This document shows, one piece after another, positions 28,733 to 33,990 of a DNA stretch of 33,990 nucleotides (position 1 is its first letter; each line of letters opens with the position of its first letter). The DNA comes from a virus, in IMG/VR virus record IMGVR_UViG_3300021420_000093, positions 1 through 33,990 of that record. The stretch is one strand, 5' to 3'. A program made the position numbers and the translations under genes. The notes below the pieces were generated by a model, which saw only the letters and a list, made by a program, of their open reading frames with translations, was not told the origin of the DNA and did not search any database.

Positions 28733-29266
28733 ATGGCTGGTTTACGGGATGCGCAATTTCTAAAATGGGTCGCTGACAGATTCGTCAACGTCTACAACGA
28801 AAGCCCCAACGTGGACTTTGTACTCAGGCTACACGAACTCGCCGCCCACCCCGACGACGAGAGCGAGCGGCTGCGAGAGGCGGATTGGCTAGTTAGGGAT
28901 CTCTATAAGTACGTAGTACATGGCCTTCGCTGCATTTGTGAAACGTGCGAAAGATACAACGCCTATGCGGCTCGTTACCCGCAACCCACCACCGAACGCG
29001 ATACCCCGAAGGCGGCGCGGTGCGGCGCGATGACATCCTCGGGTGAGCCATGCACCCTCCCTACTGATCATTCTTTACATGGTCACTTTGCTTCCGACCC
29101 ATCCAGCGAGGTCCGCGATGCCAAGCTACGTGGTCTCTTCCTTGATGAAATAAAACGCGGACACGAGAACGACTACCATATACCGGCACAGTGGCTACTT
29201 ATCTTCGACCGCTTCGAGGATTACCTAGTAGCCAAGCTCCGCACCGACCCAAAAGCGCGGGAATGA
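28733..29266 (+). CDS. Hypothetical early protein with CHH motif
   Basis: This 177-residue protein starts right after the previous TAG. It has a helical N-terminus (FLKWVADRFVNVYNE), a C-x-C-x2-C cluster (CICETC at about 64-69) and a second Cys/His group GEPCTLPTDHSLHGHF (about 104-119), spaced like other C-x5-H-x3-H units here. It ends tail to tail with the minus-strand operon, two bases apart. Function unknown. Confidence 0.55.
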   Translation: MAGLRDAQFLKWVADRFVNVYNESPNVDFVLRLHELAAHPDDESERLREADWLVRDLYKYVVHGLRCICETCERYNAYAARYPQPTTERDTPKAARCGAMTSSGEPCTLPTDHSLHGHFASDPSSEVRDAKLRGLFLDEIKRGHENDYHIPAQWLLIFDRFEDYLVAKLRTDPKARE

Positions 29267-29268
29267 TG

Positions 29269-29439
29269 CTAGGGACCGGGATTGCGGTTATTTACCGCGC
29301 TGATCCCGTTCCCCACCGCGACGGTTCCCGAGATAAGCATCGCAGCCTCGGTCGCGGTTATCCGGCCGAGGCACAGCGCGGTAAAGACACCGATCGCGGC
29401 AATGCAGGGAATCAGCTTGAGCGGATCTCCGAAAGTCAT
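29269..29439 (-). CDS. Small membrane protein, holin-like (56 residues)
   Basis: The ATG at 29439 overlaps the upstream stop as ATGA, with GAGGAAG as SD. The frame reads MTFGDPLKLIPCIAAIGVFT, then ALCLGRITATEAAMLISGTV and a short polar tail: two likely membrane segments joined by a short basic turn. Size and topology fit a small class II holin, but no holin family is recognised. It ends the late operon two bases from the convergent early operon. Confidence 0.5.
   Translation of the reverse strand: MTFGDPLKLIPCIAAIGVFTALCLGRITATEAAMLISGTVAVGNGISAVNNRNPGP
29278..29308. other. Inverted repeat at the convergent gene ends
   Basis: GGGAT ... ATCCC encloses a GCGGT-TATTT-ACCGC hairpin, giving nested arms near 29278-29308. 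It lies at the 3' end of the small membrane protein gene where the two operons converge. No clear T-tract follows on either strand, so terminator function is weak. Confidence 0.35.
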
Positions 29440-29786
29440 TTGCTTCCTCTAACCGGCAGTCTATCCAAGATAGCGTCTAGTCTGTTCACGTTCGCAACGT
29501 GCCGGTTTTCCTGAAGTTGCGTCATTGTCTCCAAGCGACCGTCGATACGTTCCGCAAGATTGCGCATATCCTCGCGGGTGCGCCCTTCGATGCCTGAGAC
29601 CTGAGTTGACATTTGCTCGAACTGTTGAGCGTCGGATTCGGTATGGGTACGCAACTCCGCGCCGCTCGCCTTATCCCAGATCAGCTTAACGAGGATGGCC
29701 CATGCCCCGGCGAATACTCCCATAAACAAGCCCATGACCTTCCAGAAGGAATCCCAGGTAACTACGTCTTGGCTGTTGACTACCAC
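29436..29786 (-). CDS. Membrane-anchored coiled-coil protein (116 residues)
   Basis: The N-terminus has a hydrophobic helix (FWKVMGLFMGVFAGAWAILVKLIWD, about 14-38) followed by a long coiled coil with heptads (EQMSTQVSGIEGRTREDMRNLAERIDGRLETM). This layout is like XhlA/haemolysin-type or spanin-like lysis accessories, or small tail-associated membrane proteins. It overlaps the holin-like gene. A lysis role is inferred from topology and position only. Confidence 0.55.
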   Translation of the reverse strand: MVVNSQDVVTWDSFWKVMGLFMGVFAGAWAILVKLIWDKASGAELRTHTESDAQQFEQMSTQVSGIEGRTREDMRNLAERIDGRLETMTQLQENRHVANVNRLDAILDRLPVRGSK

Positions 29787-29814
29787 TCACTCCACTCCCC
29801 CGTTTGCATTCCGG

Positions 29815-31464
29815 TTAAAACGCTCCGGTATGGAACGCTATCGACCACGGCACCGGCGCCGAAAGCCCGGTGTTGTTCTGGACCTTAATCGAATTACCTG
29901 ATGCCCAATAGACGTTGATGTCGCTGGCCGTGTTCACGGTATCCGAGCAGGTGTACGAGTTGCCGGCGAAATTATAGGGCGTGTATGTCGTGCCCGACGT
30001 TCCGTTGAATGCTGCGCTGAAGGGAACCCGGCAAAGCGTGCTGCCCCCGACCTCGACATCGACATACCCGGCGTAGTTATAAGAGCCGGTGGTCAGCGGA
30101 AAGATGGTCGTCGAGCTCGGTGCGATATTCCCATACCCGGCATAGATGGCGTCAGGGACATCGGGGATCGCGAAGGGGATCGTTCCGGTGTTGACGCTCA
30201 AACCGCTCACGGTTGCGGGGCCAACACCGATGGTTCCACTCTGCGAGATGCAGAGGTTCGAACCTGTGCCATTGTTGAACACCCAGGCGCCGGCGCCACC
30301 ACCGATGCAGGAACCCGCACTGACCTGACAATCGTTGCACCAGGCCATCGTGGGCGGCTTCTGCATCATGCACTCGGGCGGAGTAGGCGGCTGATTGCCG
30401 ACTCCGCACGCGGTTCCGAGGTACGCGAAGAAAGTCCCGGTCGAGGAATAGCTGAAGGCGTTTTCCTTGAGCTGGGAGCCGCTGCCGGGGATCGGAGTCG
30501 GGACGATCGAGCCTACCGGCGTCGGAGTTGCGGTCTGCGTCACGGTCGCCGTAGCGGTCGCGGTTGCGGTTGCCGTCGGGGTAGCGGTAGCCGGGACTGC
30601 GGTTGGTGTCGCGGTTGCGGTAGGAGTCGCCGTAGCGGTTGCAGTCGCCGTGGCGGTCGGCGTTGCGGTAGCAGTGGCCGTGGGAGTAGGAGTCGCGGCC
30701 GACACGTCGATGATGGATTCCTGCGCGTTCCAGCAATCGTTGGAGGTCGCGGTCCAACCTACGGCCGTCGCGTTCGCTGCGTTCTGATCAAGGTACGCTG
30801 TGAAGAGACTCGGGCCGGTCGCATAGTTGCCGAGAGTGGTAAAGCTATTCGTCGGTCCTGATACGCGCGCATTTCCGGTCCAAAGTCCCGCGTTGCCGAG
30901 CAACCAGTTATTCGCCTGGCTCGGAGTCGCGGAGTTGCTCAAGGGGCTCGCCGAGTTGGTCCCTTCTGCGTTTGCGGGTTGCGTGACGTCGACCACGGCG
31001 TTTCCTACCCCGGTGAACTCATCCGCGCGTGCGTAGAAATTGCAGGTTCCCGCAACTCCGGTGGACATGTGCAGCGTGATGACAGTCGCTCCGAGAGGAT
31101 GGTTGAGCGAGGTCCATTGCGCACTGGTGAGGTAGGCCGTACCGGGACAGCCGGAGTTGCAAACGTTGCCGGGAGGGTCGTTCCAGGTCGCGGAGCCCTG
31201 ATTGTTGTCGGTAACGGCCGCGATGTTTGCGCAGTTGAGTCCTTCCTGACCCGATAGGTTGACTGTGATCTGCCCTGTGTTCGCCGCGCCGGTACCCTGC
31301 ACGGTGAGCGACGGGAGCACCACGTTGATGTTGCATACCGCGGTAGCAGTCGCGACCGAGTTACCGGCGGTCTGGGAGTCGGTGCGCGGGCTAGTGAGGA
31401 CGATGACGAACGCCGCGAGGAGGAAGATCGCGATCACCAATCGGAGATGCTTATGTAGCTTCAA
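29815..31464 (-). CDS. Secreted Thr/Pro-rich, mucin-like phage protein
   Basis: This 549-residue protein starts at TTG 31464 (TTGA overlap, GGAGG upstream) with [23 protein letters not shown], a signal or anchor. Residues 30-250 form a Gly/Asn/Thr-rich beta region with a cysteine pair near 101-105. Residues about 253-325 are almost pure Thr/Pro/Ala ([11 protein letters not shown] repeats). A second beta domain with many cysteines (CMMQKPPTMAWCNDC, SCIGGG) closes it. The Thr-rich linker resembles a heavily O-glycosylated stalk. It lies downstream of the tail-fibre adaptor, so it may be an extended tail or surface filament, yet it carries an export signal. Function not established. Confidence 0.62.
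   Translation of the reverse strand: MKLHKHLRLVIAIFLLAAFVIVLTSPRTDSQTAGNSVATATAVCNINVVLPSLTVQGTGAANTGQITVNLSGQEGLNCANIAAVTDNNQGSATWNDPPGNVCNSGCPGTAYLTSAQWTSLNHPLGATVITLHMSTGVAGTCNFYARADEFTGVGNAVVDVTQPANAEGTNSASPLSNSATPSQANNWLLGNAGLWTGNARVSGPTNSFTTLGNYATGPSLFTAYLDQNAANATAVGWTATSNDCWNAQESIIDVSAATPTPTATATATPTATATATATATPTATATPTAVPATATPTATATATATATVTQTATPTPVGSIVPTPIPGSGSQLKENAFSYSSTGTFFAYLGTACGVGNQPPTPPECMMQKPPTMAWCNDCQVSAGSCIGGGAGAWVFNNGTGSNLCISQSGTIGVGPATVSGLSVNTGTIPFAIPDVPDAIYAGYGNIAPSSTTIFPLTTGSYNYAGYVDVEVGGSTLCRVPFSAAFNGTSGTTYTPYNFAGNSYTCSDTVNTASDINVYWASGNSIKVQNNTGLSAPVPWSIAFHTGAF
30515..30700 (-). repeat. Thr/Pro/Ala-coding low-complexity tract 1
   Basis: Degenerate tandem repeats encode TPTATATA-type units in the 549-residue secreted protein. 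The plus strand is a GTnGCnGT-like ladder, which also creates a spurious Val/Ala open frame on that strand. Confidence 0.7.
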
Positions 31465-32324
31465 TTTCCGAGTCCTCCACCTTGGGTGAGGTTGCTGCGC
31501 AGTCCGGGAGATTTGTTGCCACCGAGCGCGGCGCTCCCGCCGATTATTGGATTAGGCGTCGGGGTTGCTGTCGGCGTCGGTGTGGCCGTGGGTGTTGGAG
31601 TTGGGGTAGCGGTAGCCGTTGGCGTTGGAGTAGCCGTCGCTGTGGGAGTTGGTGTCGCTGTGGCCGTCGCAGCACCGTTAATCGCGAGATTTTCGTTACA
31701 GTAATTATTCTGCGCGGCCTGACCGAATGAAGGTGTAGAGCCAGCGGCCGGGGCTATATCCCATGCTTGCAGCGGGAAATTACCGCTGTTGGTTAAATTG
31801 GCCCGCTCATTCCACGTGCCCGATGCGCTGAAACTATTAAACCCGCCGCCTCCATTCCCGCATTCATCTACCTGAAGATCGTTGCTCCCGCTGACGGTTA
31901 TCGCTCCGGCCTGACAGGGTGTCGCGTTATTCTGCGCATTAAGATTGTGCGCTTCGATCGGCGACGATTGATTGTCGCCGGTGTAATCGAGCATCACTTG
32001 TCCCTCGGTGTTCGGAGAGCCGCCGAGGGTATAGCTGGCGCCCTCGCTGGCGGCGACTTTGTAATATGTCGCGCAAGTCGAGGTTCCGCTGTTCGGTGAG
32101 CCACGATCGAGCTTGGTCCAGCCGGTCGCCGGTGGATCATTGACGCTGCCATTCGTATAGAAATACCAAAGCAGCACGTCGCCGTTGGCCGTGCCGGTCG
32201 GCTTGTTGATACTCGAGGTGTTCGAAGTGGTCGAAGCAACAAACGTCTGCGGCATAGCTTGCGACCACAGCATCGCGATCAGCGCAATCGCAGCGACGGC
32301 GCTGGTGAATGACCGGCGTTTCAT
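31461..32324 (-). CDS. Secreted protein with Thr/Pro repeat near the C-terminus
   Basis: This 287-residue protein starts [26 protein letters not shown], a signal peptide with a probable cut after Ala. The body (about 30-215) is a beta-rich domain with Ser/Thr/Asn and three or more cysteines ([36 protein letters not shown]). Residues about 218-262 are [10 protein letters not shown] repeats, then [13 protein letters not shown] and a short Gly tail. The [25 protein letters not shown]... layout resembles bacterial secreted adhesion-like domains. The ATG overlaps the previous stop (ATGA) after GGAGGGGGG. Confidence 0.62.
   Translation of the reverse strand: MKRRSFTSAVAAIALIAMLWSQAMPQTFVASTTSNTSSINKPTGTANGDVLLWYFYTNGSVNDPPATGWTKLDRGSPNSGTSTCATYYKVAASEGASYTLGGSPNTEGQVMLDYTGDNQSSPIEAHNLNAQNNATPCQAGAITVSGSNDLQVDECGNGGGGFNSFSASGTWNERANLTNSGNFPLQAWDIAPAAGSTPSFGQAAQNNYCNENLAINGAATATATPTPTATATPTPTATATPTPTPTATPTPTATPTPNPIIGGSAALGGNKSPGLRSNLTQGGGLGN
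31545..31675 (-). repeat. Thr/Pro/Ala-coding low-complexity tract 2
   Basis: Imperfect repeats encode [14 protein letters not shown] units near the C-terminus of the 287-residue secreted protein. Repeat units match those of tract 1 in style but not exactly, suggesting shared selection or recombination between them. Confidence 0.65.
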
Positions 32325-32626
32325 CTAAGCCCCCCTCCGTTCCCCATCGGTTCCGAACCCCCGACCCGCTTCATGATGTAGACGTAGATCGGCGTCATGG
32401 TGGCCGTTGGCGTGGGCTGCGGTGTCCGCGTCGCAGTTGGAGTCGGAGTCGCCGTTCTCGTAGGAGTGGCGGTTCTTGTCGAGGTCGGGGTTGGCGTTGG
32501 AGTTCTCGTCATTGTGGGGGTCGCCGTCATTGTGGGGGTCGCCGTCATTGTGGGCGTCCGCGTCGGCGTCGGCGACTTCGGCGCCGCAACCGAGAGTTGC
32601 GCGAGCAGTATGAGTCCCGCGAGCAT
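32321..32626 (-). CDS. Short Thr/Pro/Arg repeat protein
   Basis: The 101-residue product opens with a hydrophobic stretch ([17 protein letters not shown]), then about 63 residues of [18 protein letters not shown] repeats, and ends [23 protein letters not shown]. It has a signal-like start and looks like a stalk piece rather than an enzyme. ATG directly follows the previous stop after GGAGATG. The underlying DNA contains exact 18-base tandem repeats (32508-32561), so copy number may vary. Confidence 0.5.
   Translation of the reverse strand: MLAGLILLAQLSVAAPKSPTPTRTPTMTATPTMTATPTMTRTPTPTPTSTRTATPTRTATPTPTATRTPQPTPTATMTPIYVYIMKRVGGSEPMGNGGGLR
32395..32578 (-). repeat. Thr/Pro/Arg-coding tract with 18-bp exact repeats
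   Basis: Includes two exact 18-base units GTCATTGTGGGGGTCGCC (32508-32525, 32526-32543) and a third slightly changed copy (32544-32561). Each unit encodes one TPTMTA-type hexapeptide on the minus strand, so unit gain or loss keeps the frame. Confidence 0.7.
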
Positions 32627-33031
32627 TCATCTCCAGGTCGAATACGCATTGCAGGCCGTCGATCCGGTCGAGAGCACGCATCCCCACGCCAGATTGAGCG
32701 TTGAAGGTGACGACGGATTCCCATCAACGCCGGTGTCCGGTTTGCATTGCCCGGCCGGGATCTCCTCCCAATTCGCGGGTGCCGTGCTGGGGATCGTCCC
32801 AGAGTAATCACCGCAGACCAGCGGATTCGCGCAAGTTGATTGAGCACAGACCCGATAAGTCCCTCGCACCGCAGTCGGCATCACCGATACCGGGGTCGAG
32901 GAGCTGGTCACCGAAGTTACCAGCCGTCCGTAGCTGGTGCCCTGCACATAGGGCGTGGCGGCCGCCATCGCGATCGCGCGCAGCGCCACGACCACCGCGA
33001 CGACTACAAAGAGTGTTGAGAATTTGCGCAT
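32627..33031 (-). CDS. Secreted Cys-rich protein
   Basis: This 134-residue protein begins MRKFSTLFVVVAVVVALRAIAMAAATPYV, a clear signal peptide. The mature part has five cysteines (VCAQSTCANPLVCG, QCKPDTG, WGCVLSTGSTAC) that could form disulphides in a small beta domain. The SD is a weak AGGAG-like run near 33035. It lies between the tail-fibre adaptor and the Thr/Pro proteins, so the four proteins likely form one functional set. No known family. Confidence 0.58.
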   Translation of the reverse strand: MRKFSTLFVVVAVVVALRAIAMAAATPYVQGTSYGRLVTSVTSSSTPVSVMPTAVRGTYRVCAQSTCANPLVCGDYSGTIPSTAPANWEEIPAGQCKPDTGVDGNPSSPSTLNLAWGCVLSTGSTACNAYSTWR

Positions 33032-33040
33032 CTTACGCTC

Positions 33041-33607
33041 CTAGAAAGAAATGTCGGCGATGATGTTCCATATCGCTGGAGTACTTCCCACTGCCGCAGT
33101 TGTGCAAACGTAGCCCCACGGTCCACCGGGAACCGGCGGGCAGACCGTGAACCAGTCGCATACGTTCCCGGTCGCCGGCGGGCCGGGAAGCTCCCCGAGA
33201 TAGTTCCCTTGATTTTGACTGAGCTCCTGAACGATGCAGGTCAGACGATCAAGTCCGTGCTCGAGCGAGGTTGCCGGAAACGGATCGTCATCGATATAGC
33301 TTTGCGGCTGAATGCGCGGGGTGAAGCGTCCGATCAGGATCGCCGCACCAATCGCCGGCGACGCTGGATTGCCGTTCTGATCCACGATGATGAGCGTCCC
33401 GCCGGTCGGGTAGGCGCCCCATTCGTCTTGTATCCCGGTCCAGGTGTAGCCGGGCTGCGCGTTGAGCTGGAAGATGGTCGAGATCCCGCTGACGGTGACA
33501 AAGACCTGCAGATCGGCCGCATCGAGCAGGTAATTCGGATAGACGAAAGCTGGGGTGTGCCCGTCGCCGACGTAGTTGATGATGACGCCTGTGGTTTCGA
33601 CGCTCAT
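33041..33607 (-). CDS. Tail-fibre N-terminal adaptor protein (T7 gp17-type)
   Basis: This 188-residue protein has the T7-fibre adaptor pattern: VIINYVGDGHTPAFVYPNYLLDAADLQVFVTV (7-38), GYTWTG, GGTLIIVDQNG, IGRFTPRIQPQSYIDDDPFPATSLEHGLDRLTCIVQELSQN (about 93-133). In relatives this domain anchors a fibre or spike to the tail. Here it ends after about 55 more residues (WNIIADISF) with no receptor-binding or trimer domain, so the receptor part must be on another protein. The ATG overlaps the upstream stop. Confidence 0.8.
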   Translation of the reverse strand: MSVETTGVIINYVGDGHTPAFVYPNYLLDAADLQVFVTVSGISTIFQLNAQPGYTWTGIQDEWGAYPTGGTLIIVDQNGNPASPAIGAAILIGRFTPRIQPQSYIDDDPFPATSLEHGLDRLTCIVQELSQNQGNYLGELPGPPATGNVCDWFTVCPPVPGGPWGYVCTTAAVGSTPAIWNIIADISF

Positions 33608-33990
33608 GGACCCTCCATGCCCGAGGAGTCGAACGCGGGTCCGGGCGTCGCCCGCATCATTCGCTGCATGATCTTCCGGTTCTTCACGTCGCCGACGATC
33701 TCTGGATGCTCCGCGAGGAGTTGCTTGCGCGCGCTGTTCTGATACGCGGTAAACAATCGGTTGAGTACCTTTGCGCGTTCCGGGTCGGAAGCCTCATTCC
33801 ACTTCGGATCGTTCATCGCGGTCTTGACCGCATCCTTGAGGTTCATGTCATTGGCTGGATTCTTCACGGTTCCGCGAAGCTCGGCCCATCGATCCTGGAG
33901 CTGAGGAGACAGGTTCACACCGTCCTTGTAATTCGGGACCGCGATCGGGTTCTCGGGGTCAGCCGGTCCGCCCATCGCTTGAGGGACTTT
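33604..33990 (-). CDS. Partial CDS: C-terminal end of a larger virion protein
   Basis: The frame is open to the window edge: the codons before the first Met (33975) read KVPQA without a stop. The visible 128 residues are charged and helical (DRWAELRGTVKNP, EASDPERAKVLNRLFTAYQNSARKQLLAEHPE) and end RMMRATPGPAFDSSGMEGP. In podoviruses the gene before the fibre is usually the last large internal/ejection virion protein, so this is likely its C-terminus. The start and most of the gene are outside the window. Confidence 0.55.
   Translation of the reverse strand, partial: KVPQAMGGPADPENPIAVPNYKDGVNLSPQLQDRWAELRGTVKNPANDMNLKDAVKTAMNDPKWNEASDPERAKVLNRLFTAYQNSARKQLLAEHPEIVGDVKNRKIMQRMMRATPGPAFDSSGMEGP

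Noticed and set aside
30467-30787. Val/Ala-rich plus-strand frame
   Set aside because: Antisense of the Thr/Pro repeat tract; produced by the repetitive DNA, with no SD.
1-33990. tRNA, CRISPR array, insertion sequence or integrase
   Set aside because: No tRNA cloverleaf, regular spaced repeats, transposase or tyrosine/serine recombinase signature seen on either strand.

Overview
This window is most of a tailed-bacteriophage (podovirus-like) genome or prophage. It holds a full packaging and head gene set on the minus strand: large terminase, portal, Bbp19-like protein, scaffold, capsid and a T7 gp11/P22 gp4-type head-tail adaptor. There is also a T7-fibre-type N-terminal adaptor, a RecT/exonuclease/RusA recombination cassette and a RepA-like helicase. 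Base composition is GC-rich, and TTG and GTG starts with good Shine-Dalgarno (SD) sequences are frequent. No integrase, tRNA, CRISPR array, endolysin or host gene is seen. Long Thr-Pro-Ala low-complexity tracts recall proteins of Chloroflexi, Binatota and other soil bacteria, but this is only a weak hint about the host.

Layout. (1) 1-11591, minus: three small Cys-motif ORFs, TerL, five small genes, portal, Bbp19-like, scaffold, four small genes, capsid, two presumed virion proteins, a 16-codon Lys-rich ORF, a polytopic GT-C-like membrane protein, the head-tail adaptor and an HTH gene cut by the edge. (2) 11782-13946, plus: an ArdC-type antirestriction protein and four small Cys-rich proteins, separated by strongly structured intergenic RNA. 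(3) 14016-18500, minus: C5-cytosine methyltransferase, a protein carrying DnaA domain IV, small proteins, a RepA-like ATPase and a cupin-like protein, read from a promoter near 18540 with repeated operator-like sites and an intrinsic terminator inside the first ORF. (4) 18674-29266, plus: ribbon-helix-helix and zinc-finger proteins, RecT, PD-(D/E)XK nuclease, coiled-coil protein, HNH, RusA, XRE regulator, J-like protein, excisionase-like HTH, GT-A-like glycosyltransferase, zincin-like protein, lipoprotein and small accessory genes. (5) 29269-33990, minus: two small membrane proteins, four proteins with N-terminal signal-like segments (three with Thr/Pro tracts), the tail-fibre adaptor and the C-terminal end of a larger virion protein.

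Both window ends fall inside minus-strand late genes. The late operon therefore probably runs from 11591 down through 1, through sequence not shown (tail tubular B, internal virion proteins, perhaps lysis genes), and re-enters at 33990, as expected for a circular or permuted genome.

The most unusual theme is possible protein or surface glycosylation by a phage. A GT-C-like membrane protein is translationally coupled to the head-tail adaptor, a GT-A-like enzyme lies in the early region, and a set of exported Thr/Pro-rich, mucin-like proteins follows the tail-fibre adaptor. A second theme is an orphan DnaA origin-binding domain that shares a Cys-His-His module with a protein of the recombination cassette.
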